This document shows, piece after piece, positions 12,632 through 21,887 of a stretch of DNA of 64,000 bases. The DNA comes from Adiantum capillus-veneris (Eukaryota; Streptophyta; Polypodiopsida; Polypodiales; Pteridaceae). The stretch is taken from assembly GCA_014529385.2 (NCBI GenBank), contig CM043960.1:23262896-23326895 (forward strand), read 5' to 3'. Both the position numbers and the translations under genes were made by a program. A model generated the notes under the pieces. It was not told where the DNA came from. It saw nothing but the letters and a program-made list of their open reading frames with translations, and did not search any database. Every line of letters begins with the position of its first letter. The first letter of the stretch is position 1.

Positions 12632-14077
12632 ATGGCTTCCACGTCTTCTCGCCCAAGAAGCTCTAGGTGTTTATGGTCTCTCACACCAACTACCAACACC
12701 TGCACTTTGCCTAGAAGGCCAAGTAGTAGCATTTCCTCAATTACAATATCTAACTTCAATAAGTGCAGAGAACCAATGGGTTGGACAAAGGATAAACAAA
12801 GGTTCATGGGCCCTCATGCAACCAAGAAGAGCCAAGAGGTCTAGTGCTATCAATGTTTACCGCTCGCATGGAAGGCCAGAGTGTTGGATTTCAAAGTTGA
12901 AATCGGCAAAAGATCTGTAAAGGAAGTTCTTGTTCAGCATGTGTTTACCCATCCAGACGTGATAGCAAACGATGGAAATGTGTCAGATATACATCAACCA
13001 CGTTGCAATTGTAAGTATCCTTGACATCTCAACTGCATTTGATTTGTCATTTCACTTATTGATACTCTCATTATAACTTTTCTTATATATTTTGCAACGT
13101 TTATCCCTCTTCTTATGAGCAATGGATCCATTTTTCACATCTCAACTACATTAGATTTGTCATTTTGACTTATTGATACTCTTGGTTTAACTCTTGTTAT
13201 ATATTCTGCAGATGTTTATCCCTCTTCTTATGAGCAATGGGAGCCTGTGGAGTGCATAATAGGCCTCTTCCTTGTCGTTCATGCCCACATTGGTTCTCTA
13301 AAGTATTCAGGGAGAAGAAGCAAAAGCCTGGCTGATGAAGGAATATTTTTCTATGACCACTTCTACCAACTCTTCCCAGGGAATAAGAATGGCATGTTGG
13401 TGAAAGTGCCTCTACCAACCGACTGGAACACTCTGGACTGGCCAGTTCCTGAGGAAACAATGGTGGAGGAAATGCAAAGTAAGCTCTACAAGGATATACA
13501 GAGGTCTCTACGTAGCTCTATTCCCACCAAACTGGTTAGAATTGCAAACTTTTGTCCTGCTGTTGCAGTGTTCATAGAGTTGTTTCATAACTACAATATA
13601 TGTGTTACGAAAACTATGTTCATGTGCAAGTCATTTCAGCAGTCATCCTGTGACAAACTTCTTGACAGAGGATGGTATGTAAAGGAAGAGATTGGCATAT
13701 GGTGCGAGGTCGCGCTTGACACTCTAGTTGTCAAGTACATGATTGCAAGCCAATCACTGTTAGTCTCCTTTTGGTATATGCGATCACAAATGCTCAGAGG
13801 TAAGTACATTCCTATGGACCAGGTTTCTGCAGGTTTGGAAGATAATCTTGCTGTGGATGTGGAAGTGATTGATAAAGAGCAAGGCCTACTGATGGTGGTT
13901 ACAATAAGGGAGCTATGCAGTCTTCTACAGTTGCGGCACAACATAATTGAAGAGTCAATGGATAGGGACCTTTCAGATTTTTCCTTTTTCCTAGTTGGCC
14001 GTAAGCTGATGCGGCGTAGGGAAAAATATATTTTGTGCAAAGAGTTGGATGGTTGGGTTGAAATAGTGTCAATGTAA
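12632..14077 (+). CDS. Gene A: two-exon gene of unknown function in the TIR element
   Basis: Exon 1 (12632-13010) opens with ATG in a Ser/Arg/Thr-rich stretch and ends at a consensus donor, GTAAGT at 13011. The acceptor TTCTGCAG ends at 13211, and exon 2 (13212-14077) continues in the matching phase to a stop, giving about 414 codons. One in-frame TAG (12842-12844) interrupts exon 1. Exon 2 is about 288 codons, mixed hydrophobic and charged, with Trp-rich blocks (TDWNTLDWPVPEE near 13420-13455) and a Cys-containing middle part. I recognise no domain, and no DDE or helicase signature is obvious. It lies close to and convergent with gene B (stop-to-stop about 210 bp, with a CT run between). As the longest unassigned protein in the element it could be the mobility enzyme; this is inference. 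Confidence 0.6.
13025..13245 (+). repeat. Tandem duplication of intron 3' end and exon 2 start in gene A
   Basis: About 105 bp beginning CATCTCAACT at 13025 recur with a 113-bp period at 13138. The unit holds the intron's polypyrimidine region, the acceptor, and the first 30 or so bases of exon 2 (TTTATCCCTCTTCTTATGAG). The first copy reads TTTTGCAACG at the acceptor and lacks the AG; the second reads TTCTGCAGATG and is usable. Confidence 0.85.
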
Positions 14078-14203
14078 CAGAGATTCTTGTGAACATAAGT
14101 GTATACGAATGACTTTCAATACATGAAGTTTTCTTGAGCTCGTTTGTCAATTGTGCTCTGTGAATATAAGTGTTCTTGAAATACATTTCTTTAGCCATTG
14201 CCA

Positions 14204-14205
<2 letters not shown>

Positions 14206-14258
<53 letters not shown>
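14206..14258. repeat. CT microsatellite between convergent genes A and B
   Basis: A TC run of about 53 bp lies between the ends of genes A and B. Confidence 0.9.
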
Positions 14259-14260
<2 letters not shown>

Positions 14261-14290
14261 GTTAGGCAAGACAAAGACATGATAGAAGAG

Positions 14291-14838
14291 TCATCTTAAT
14301 TCATTAGAAAGTACAAACTCGTCCGTGAACAATGGACCGAGATAAAATTTCTGTAAGTATGGATTCAAAATGTCTTCAAGGTAAAAATCAAAGGTATGCC
14401 CCTCAAAAGAGGGTGGTGAGATAGTTGTTCCTGGTGGATTTAGTTCTCCCTTTTCAGGAGTATCATCAATCAGTAGTGTATTATTTGCATCAAAGGGTAC
14501 ATCGATTTGGCTAAACGGTTTGTACAAAAGAGGTAAGTGTGGTTTTTTAGGGTGGTAGTGGCCCTCGACGGTAACGCATTTTCTTTGATCATACAAAAAG
14601 GCAAAATCTGACGTGTGAGCGCTGCATACACCGCAAACTATTGTAACTAGTGGCGACAAGTTTTGCCTTTGCATTGAAGACCATATGGAAGAAGAAACTG
14701 AATAAATTCTTTGGTTCCTGGACGAACCACGACTCGACAAGTTCCCATCCGAAATGTTTGCAAATCCTCGAAGGGGTTTGCTATACCCTAAGGCACGCGT
14801 ATCAGCAGCAATCCATCGATGTCCAAGATAATCAACCT
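14291..14838 (-). pseudogene. Gene B, part 4: FCP1-like HAD phosphatase domain
   Basis: Read on the minus strand after a TTTTACAG acceptor (exon start 14838), the DNA encodes the landmarks of the FCP1/SCP family in order: the DxD nucleophile motif LIILDIDG (14812-14826 and flanks), the VRPGTKEFIQFLL block (about 14715-14755), the IWSSMQRQNLSPLV block, FLYDQRKCVTVEG, LLYKPF, and the motif-IV segment NTLLIDDTPEKGELNPPGT (about 14430-14490), ending near 14291. FCP1-like enzymes remove phosphate from Ser/Thr, classically on RNA polymerase II tails; plants have many such proteins. The domains do not all share one frame: the nucleophile and RPG blocks sit in frames different from the last two-thirds, so this copy is frame-shifted or has unrecognised introns. 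The acidic segment lies upstream and the protease before that. Confidence 0.72.
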
Positions 14839-14868
14839 CTGTAAAAGTTGACAAGTTCATATAAGTAG

Positions 14869-15480
14869 TTAGAAGATGAACATATTTTTCCATACTTGAA
14901 TAGACATTACCAGAACAACCGTATCTACAGGTATCAAGGGTCCATACTGGGTCTCTATAGTGTTGTTGTCGTTGTTGCTATCCTCTGCTTTAGCTTCATC
15001 GTTGTAGTCATCATTCTCATCTTCATCAAGGGTCTCCCCCATGGCTCTTTCTGCCTCATTCAAGGTTTCCTCCAAGGTCTTTTCCTCTACCTTTGTTGGC
15101 CGGCTTGCATCATCCATATCCTTTTGCTCATCCGTAGGCCTACTTTCCTCATCCATCCTTGCCTCATCCATATCCTTTTGCTCATCGTAGGCCTGCTTTC
15201 CTCATCCAGGGTTTCATCCATGGGCTCTTTTGGCTCCTCCACTGGCCTACTTGGCTCTTTCCTTGTCTCCTCCATAAGCCCCTCTGCTTGTACACTAGCA
15301 CCTTGCATATGCTCATTTGACCTTTCTTCATCCTCGGCTCTTTCATCTTCGGCTGATATGACCCCCTCGGCCCGTTGTGATTCCACTGTATCTGATGAAG
15401 GGGTTTGTTGTGGTGGCTCGTCATGTATTGTCATATCAATTGGGCGGTCGTCCAAGCCGCTATCTTCAGGTTCTCTGGGG
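14869..15480 (-). CDS. Gene B, part 3: acidic low-complexity linker
   Basis: Overlapping open frames of 100 and 155 codons on the minus strand are dominated by Glu, Asp, Ser, Pro and Met, with repeated units of the kind DEESRPT and KRIWM (about 15110-15200). It sits between the protease exons and the phosphatase domain. A disordered spacer or a SUMO or histone interaction region is plausible. Exon borders inside it are not clear. Confidence 0.5.
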
Positions 15481-15515
15481 TTCGACATAGTGAGCAGGTG
15501 TTGTATTAGACTTAC

Positions 15516-16380
15516 CCAATATCTTTGCAAATAATTATATGTGTAGTTTTGCACAACACTCTACAAAATTGAAAGACCACATGGTGAGAAGTCTTGTATA
15601 AAGAAAACCAAAACTGACTGAATGCATTGCCAAATGGTTACCTTAGTCATGAAAGGTTTTAATGCAAAGTAGCTTTGCAGGACATATTTTGCATGGAGAA
15701 GACATCTCCACCGCAAGAATTTCCATCGGTTTGATTTGGTACAGGTACATCTTTGATTGGGGCCTTGTATAGTTCATACCTTCCACATAGCTTGCCATAA
15801 GCAAGCAACAACCTCTTTATACAACTGCACAAAGGAGTATCAAGATGTTAGCTTGAGGCTTTCAAATTTACATGGATATCTATAAGAAACACTTTCTGAT
15901 ACATAACACTTACAACCTAATTTCAGGGTGGGTTCCTTTTATTGAATTGAACACCCACACTGCTGGCTGCTCAACATCAATGCATATGAGACTCCAGTGA
16001 TGGTTGTTCTCATATGGAAAGATGATGACAGTTACTTCTAGCATAGTACAATGGAGAAACCAACTCTCAAATGTGCCAGATGGACTGTTCTTCTGTCTAA
16101 TAATCACTGACATTTGTGAATCAAGAAGAAACACCTTCGTGCGGGTGTGCGGTGGAAGTTGACTTTTGATCAAACTACAGGGAGTGTACCTGAGTTAGTA
16201 CACCTATCATTTGAGTTTTCAAAGTTAGCAAGATATTAACACTTACTTAAGACAAGCATAGATAATTGTATATGAGATCTGAGCCTCTGGATTTAGCAAT
16301 ATTTTAATGTCTACTTTTTCCAGAGCTAGCTTTCTAGCTCCATCTATAAATGGTATCTCTGCAAGCAAACCATCCTTCAT
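15516..16380 (-). CDS. Gene B, part 2: Ulp1/SENP-type (C48) SUMO protease
   Basis: Four exons can be followed on the minus strand with consistent phase: 16380-16247 (donor AA/GTAAGT), 16189-15914 (donor TT/GTAAGT), 15824-15642 (donor AAG/GTAACC) and 15560-15516 (donor GG/GTAAGT). Catalytic landmarks appear in family order: the HW pair (NNHHWSLICID, His codon 15999-15997); the segment that normally holds the acidic residue, here VFNSIK with Asn (15948-15946); and the PNQTDGNSCG box with oxyanion Gln, five residues, then Cys-Gly (Cys codon 15715-15713). Ulp1 proteases cleave SUMO from targets or mature it, and are often captured by plant transposons. After Cys-Gly the downstream helix (CLLHAKYVLQSYF) lies in another frame, so this copy is probably inactive. 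The Asn at the acid position is unusual. The ATG at 16380 directly follows the stop of the histone part in the same frame. Confidence 0.8.
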
Positions 16381-17073
16381 TTAAAGTAGAGTTTCTTTGT
16401 TGCTTGCATCTATGGACAGGGTCACATTGCATTCTGTTTGCCTCTGGGACTCCACTGCTACTTTTGCCTTCTCCTTAAGCTCTGCTTCCGTCATGTCTTC
16501 TGTTTGGCGAGCAACCGTCTCTGCCCTTGCCCTTGTATTCACATCATGTGTGACATCCACAACTGTGACTTGTGGCAATAGCTCAGGGGGGTATAGAAAA
16601 ATTTCCCTCATTTTCTTATCCCTGCAGACATTGGGGACCAGAAGTTTGTCATACCTCCACCTTACCTTTTTTAGTGTCTCACTATCTTTGTCCATTACAG
16701 TCACCCTGTGGGCATGGGCTGCTACAATGGTCATGTCACTGAAGTACTCAAGCAGGAAGTCCTCTGCTGCTTCCTGTAGAGCCATCAATGCAACCACTTT
16801 CCACCTTTTAGTGGCCCAGGTAGCTTCTTCACAAATGGACCTCACCATCCTCTGAAAGGACAGCTTTGGTATGCACAAATCAACACATTTTTGTGCCTTC
16901 CTGATTTCTCTGAAAATTCCCATGCAGATCTGTAACGTCTTCACCCTTGGACCTTTCAAAATTTTATTTGGTTTTCCATGTCTCTTCTTTGGGGTTGCAG
17001 ATCTGCTACTTGCCTTAGCTGCTAACCCTGGTCCCTTGCCTGCCTTCCTTGCAGTGGCCTTTGTTCTAGCCAT
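16381..17073 (-). CDS. Gene B, part 1: histone H3-like protein with CENH3-like core
   Basis: This is a 230-codon frame starting ATG at 17073. Residues 1-10 read MARTKATARK, the H3 tail start with Q5 changed to A and K4, R8 and K9 kept. Residues 11-50 are a basic, Pro/Ser/Lys-rich tail unlike canonical H3. The histone fold follows: alpha-N FREIRKAQK (54-62), alpha-1 PKLSFQRMVRSI (69-80), a loop 1 one residue longer than H3 and containing RW (90-91), alpha-2 ALMALQEAAEDFLLEYFSD (95-113), then AHAHRVTVMDKD (119-130). The longer loop 1, RW, EAAEDFL and a missing Pro in M-x-KD are features seen in plant CENH3 rather than H3. Residues 141-230 form a charged extension absent from histones. The TAA stop is followed at once, in frame, by the protease ATG. 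The 5' flank is a GA/CA microsatellite. CENH3 affinity is my inference from motif wording. Confidence 0.82.
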   Translation of the reverse strand: MARTKATARKAGKGPGLAAKASSRSATPKKRHGKPNKILKGPRVKTLQICMGIFREIRKAQKCVDLCIPKLSFQRMVRSICEEATWATKRWKVVALMALQEAAEDFLLEYFSDMTIVAAHAHRVTVMDKDSETLKKVRWRYDKLLVPNVCRDKKMREIFLYPPELLPQVTVVDVTHDVNTRARAETVARQTEDMTEAELKEKAKVAVESQRQTECNVTLSIDASNKETLL

Positions 17074-17094
17074 TCCATTGTATAAAAATAGAAG

Positions 17095-17203
<109 letters not shown>

Positions 17204-17216
17204 AAAACTTATCCCA

Positions 17217-17280
17217 TCACTAACGACGTGCGTGAAAGATATTTTTGACCCCAAAATACACCTTCGCGCGCCGTTAGTGA
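17217..17280. repeat. Hairpin 1 (ACTAACG arms)
   Basis: The left arm TCACTAACGACGTGCG pairs imperfectly with the right end CGCGCGCCGTTAGTGA across about 30 bp. It is 64 bp in all and lies between two dinucleotide runs. Confidence 0.75.
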
Positions 17281-17294
17281 AAAGGAAATAGAAA

Positions 17295-17345
<51 letters not shown>

Positions 17346-17454
17346 CCCTCCCCTTCCCCAGTGTCTCCACTATTCCTTTCTCTCTCTATAACACAAACAC
17401 AAACACATACACACACACACAAACTCTCTCTCTCTCTCTCTCTCAAAGTAGACC

Positions 17455-17520
<66 letters not shown>

Positions 17521-17565
17521 GAGATACACTCCCTCTCTCTCACTCGTTCTACTTGCGTTTCCACA

Positions 17566-17628
17566 GTACTAAAGACGCGCAAACAGACATCCAAATCGGA
17601 GGTGGCTGTCTCCGCGCGCCTTTAGTAC
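17566..17628. repeat. Hairpin 2 (GTACTAAAG arms)
   Basis: The arms start GTACTAAAGACGCGC and end GCGCGCCTTTAGTAC; the arm pairing extends about 25 bases with mismatches. It is 63 bp and lies between CA and GA runs. Confidence 0.78.
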
Positions 17629-17645
17629 ACACACACACACACACA

Positions 17646-17738
<93 letters not shown>

Positions 17739-17862
17739 TCTGTGTGTGAGTGAGTGAATGTTTGTGTGTGTGTGTTGTATTTGTGTCTATGGGTGTGTGT
17801 GTGTGTGTTTGTAAGAGAGAGAGATATGAAATTTACTGTAAGAGAAAGAGAGAGAAAAAGAA

Positions 17863-17918
<56 letters not shown>

Positions 17919-17974
17919 TTGAGAAACAGAGATGGTGATAGAGAAAAAGAGAGAGAGGCACAGTGCGACCTTTT

Positions 17975-18052
<78 letters not shown>

Positions 18053-18359
18053 CCAAACCTTCTTAGGACGCAGACGTGCTTTCTGTCGAAGACGGGCCTA
18101 CTATATTTTGCTCGTGCTTTCTGTCACATACGTAGACGGAGGCTCGAATTCTCTTTCTCTCACTCTTTTTGACTCTCGCAGTGTCTCACTTTCTCTCTCA
18201 TACCTTTTATATGTCACGTACTAAAGTATCCGGGCCCATTAAATGACCGCACGTGTGGCATCATGCAACTACATTCTATTTTTTAATAACCATGTGGGGC
18301 GCCGCCGGGGGTAACCGTTATAAGTGTAGATAGAGATAGAGATAGAGATAGATAGAGAT

Positions 18360-18393
<34 letters not shown>

Positions 18394-18481
18394 GGACAAA
18401 GAGAAAGCGAAGAGAGAGCAATGGAAAAGACGGCTCCCATGGAGTTTCTGCAAACTCCACCAACAAAAGGTGATCTCTCAC

Positions 18482-18514
<33 letters not shown>

Positions 18515-18536
18515 TTCTAACAATAGCTAGCAGAGA

Positions 18537-18567
<31 letters not shown>

Positions 18568-18707
18568 GAAACAAAGAAAATCCCTTACTGTTCAACACAC
18601 ACACACACATACACACACAGACAGATACAGATACACACACACACACTCATAGGGTCGCAAACAGACACACACGCTCTCTCTCTCTCTCAGTGTCTGTCTC
18701 TGTCTGT

Positions 18708-18770
18708 GTACTAAAGGCGTGCAGAGACAACCAAATACCCTCTGCAACTCTCTCCGCACACCTTTAGTAC
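18708..18770. repeat. Hairpin 3 (GTACTAAAG arms)
   Basis: The arms start GTACTAAAGGCGTGCAGAG and end CCGCACACCTTTAGTAC. It has the same length and arm design as hairpin 2. A lone GTACTAAAG half lies near 18218. Confidence 0.78.
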
Positions 18771-18781
18771 AGTGATGAGAC

Positions 18782-18860
<79 letters not shown>

Positions 18861-18920
18861 GAACAAAGACTTGACATGTTTCCTGATGAATAGGATTAAG
18901 GTCCAGTAGGTAGAAAAGTC

Positions 18921-20180
18921 TAAAACCGGACCCAGAGCTTGTGCCAGGATTCCAGCCTTTGCAGGCTCAGTTGCTTAGCGTTTCTGCCAAAAGAACTGTT
19001 GACTTTTGTTAGGACATTGATCAAGAAGAGTCAATTTGTGAAGATGAGTCAGAGAGGTCAGCAGGCCAAGAGGATCCCTCACCCTACAAGGGTCCCTCAC
19101 CATCTACAGTACTGGTCAAGAAAAATACAAGAAAGTGGAATATAGACTTCTCAGATGATGCAGATCTCCCAACAAGCAGTCCTTGTGCAAGTAAAGGTAA
19201 AGCCAAAGAGGATGTGTCTTCTCTGGAAGATCCAGCTGTAACTGATGAGAGGCTGTTCGATTTTGCAGCATCATGTGGTGATGGAGACAAATATGATCTA
19301 GTGCATTCTATGTTTAACCTAAAATTTGATATTGAAGACGTTTTAGCTCAGCACAGTGAATTCTTGCAGCCCTACAGAGATCAATTTGAACTGATTGCAG
19401 GTAGGGAGGGTTTTTCTGCCCAGTATGACTGTCATTCATTTAAATGACTACGGAGGAAAAGGACAGGGACTGAAGAAGTATAGGGAATTACCACTTGCTT
19501 GCCGACATTCAGCCTGCCCTTTGCACCAAAAAGAGTGCAAACTTATTCAGGAATCCTTTGGCTTTATGATTTACCTAAACAGCCTGTTTGGATTCCTCAT
19601 GCAGAATCCTAATGAGGTGTTAGAGGAGCAGGATGCAGCACTAGACGAAGAATGCGAGGAGACAACACATATACAAGAAGTAAAGGAGGTTGAAGATACA
19701 GTCGACCTTGAGGTTGAGGCAATTGAAGTACAAAGAAGTAAGATGCTCTCTGTGAAAACAATAGAAATCAAACTACCCTTGGATGTCAGTAACTTCACTA
19801 AGAAGCATGCTCAGATGATGCTGCCTGCTGTGCCTGACTTCAGGATTGGAGACAGGACCTATATCTTTTTACATGATGTGCAAAGCATCTTTTATTTAAG
19901 GGAGGACTTCTCCCTGGCTATCATTTCTAGAGTCCAAGAGGAGAGGAGTGGATTTGTTTCAGAGGATAGTAGTGATGATGAGGCAATGCCTCCGAAGATG
20001 CTTTGAGAAAGCTGAAAAATACAAGGAGACACTACCGGATGAAGCCACCTTCCAAGCAATAAGACAAAGCCTAAGACCATCAACAAGTCACAAAGAAGTG
20101 GAGGATTGGTTTAACCATTCAGGTCAGGGGTCAACTACATCTGTGGACCTGTGGCAGGAAAACCTCTTTTCTGCAGGATG
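18921..20180 (+). CDS. Gene C: acidic protein of unknown function in the TIR element
   Basis: The upstream part (about 18921-19400) reads as an acidic, Ser-rich protein with EESICEDESERSAGQED, KKNTRKWNIDFSDDADLP and a folded-looking LFDFAASCGDGDKYDLVHSM block. It ends near a GCAG/GTAGGG donor and has one in-frame TAG before the acidic block. A second part (about 19555-20006) continues with a Glu-rich segment, then SVKTIEIKLPLDVSNFTKKH and a VPDFRIGDRTYIFLHDVQSIFY block, and again ends in acidic Ser residues. A third frame (19948-20181) follows after a frame change. I recognise no domain family. It is convergent with gene D. Exon borders and the start are uncertain, and this copy appears damaged. 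Confidence 0.45.
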
Positions 20181-20239
20181 AGAGCTTCATGGTAACTCTC
20201 TCTCTCTCTTTCTCTCTCTCTCTCTGTAACTCACCCAGT

Positions 20240-21543
20240 TTGAGCACAAAATGTAATACCCCTTGTGACTCTTCAAATGTGATGTTATAAAACTCCACCA
20301 TTCTCTTTTATAACATCTACAGGTCCATAAAAATATTATTGAACTCATCATATGTCATGTTTGCTCCATGGCCACTGTAAGTTGCTTTAATATGAAAGGG
20401 CTATCCAAGATATTCTCCCTGTGTGTCATTACGCTGAAGCCTCTCTTTCCAAACACTTGAGGCTGATGGTAAAAGTTTGGATTTTATACCCTTCTTAACG
20501 AAGATGGATGAGACAGATTTTTGTATAGCCAAATATCCTCTTTTGCTTACACCAAGTGAATCAAGTGTGCCTTGTATCTCTTTTGCAGGCACTGAGTTCT
20601 CTGAAATAAAGCTGTCCACTACATTTCGCTGTAGGACCTTAAACTTCTTGTCATGTACTATATCTGCTGCAAGGCTTCTACTTATAAGTGGCTTCAATCT
20701 CTTTCCTATATTGGCTTTGGGGTCAATGTTTTCCTTGTCACGATAGATTGAATCTCTACATGAAGACAATGCATAAGTAATAACAGAAAATTTACTTCAC
20801 TAACACTATTTAGGCACATGAAAACAATGCATAACAAGAAAAAACAAAAAAATTACTTAACTAAGACAATTTAGTCAACCAAGAAGCATCACCTTAATGC
20901 TCGGATTCTTTTCTTGAGACCTCTGGATGCAACCTGCAATGTTTCAAGATTGCGCAATTTCTTCTTTCGGATACGACCACCCAAGATGGTGTCCTTCATT
21001 TGACAACTTCATACCTTTCCTTTCAGTTCTTGTACCTCTGTTTTGTGTTGCAAAATGGTAACCTGATCTGTAGAATGTAAATGTGAAAGACGAACAATCT
21101 CACATTGTTGAGCTTGGAGAATGCCCTTATAAGTTTCAGCTTCCCTTGTAAAATATTTACAATAACCCATAAGGCCCTTTTCTCCATCACCATCAAAGGT
21201 CAATAAGCTTGTAGGATTGAAAAACGGTGGAGATGCATTAGTTGGATTCTTAGGATAGAGAGAGCCTCTAGTCCAGATATCTATGTGTTTAGCTCCCTGA
21301 GCTCTGAGCGTGTCTATGGATGCGAGAGGTATATGTGTGTTTGCTTCACTACACTTAATCAATGGTTGGTGCTCATTGTCCAAATCAATGTGAAGGTGCT
21401 ATTTGGCTCGTTTCTGTGTAACATTTGTGCCATTTGAGGAGTGCACCATTAGCGAAATGTGCAGGTTTAATGGAAAGTGAATAGGCAGCTGCGCCTTCGT
21501 CCCTCCATGTTAGCCTCATTCCCTCCATGTTGACGAGGTTCAT
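20240..21543 (-). CDS. Gene D: coiled-coil-containing protein of unknown function in the TIR element
   Basis: An ATG at 21543 opens a frame (MNLVNMEGMRLTWRDEGAAA...) that carries on, after a frame change near 21403, into a 130-codon block with IDIWTRGSLYPKNPTNASPP and a C-terminal heptad-like stretch rich in Gln and Glu. An in-frame stop lies near 21007, followed by a basic stretch (GGRIRKKKLRNLETLQ) up to a donor at 20892. The intron is 20892-20756, and the next exon (20755-20401) continues in phase with DKENIDPKANIGKRLKPLI and GVSKRGYLAIQKSVSSIFVKK. Weak coding signal goes on to about 20240. The basic and coiled-coil make-up suggests a DNA- or chromatin-associated protein, but no family was recognised. 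Confidence 0.5.
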
Positions 21544-21710
21544 TCAATGCAACTGAAAAGAAGATTATCCCTCAATCATTATGAACGAATGTTCAGAAGA
21601 GTAAAGAATCTACTTAAAGTACACTTTTTGAACTTTTACCATGAAAGACACACCTCTATTATTCGCCATATTTTCTAGAGAGAGAGTGCGAAAAATACAT
21701 TTTCTTAGAA

Positions 21711-21743
21711 GGAGCTCCAAATGACCTCTGAAATTTCCTAATG
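21711..21743 (-). repeat. Right terminal inverted repeat
   Basis: Its reverse complement begins CATTAGGAAATTTC and matches the left TIR at 30 of 33 positions. Unit C resumes at 21744. Confidence 0.88.
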
Positions 21744-21806
21744 TCTCCTGCGGCTTATATCTTGCCATCAAATCTCTGTGCACCTTACTTGCCTTGCATA
21801 GTAGGT

Positions 21807-21884
<78 letters not shown>
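21744..21884. repeat. Repeat unit C1, right part, ending in a CA run
   Basis: It continues the unit C sequence interrupted at 12261 (TCTCCTGCGGCTTATATC...) and ends in an AC run (21809-21884), as the two other C copies do. Confidence 0.88.
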
Positions 21885-21887
<3 letters not shown>

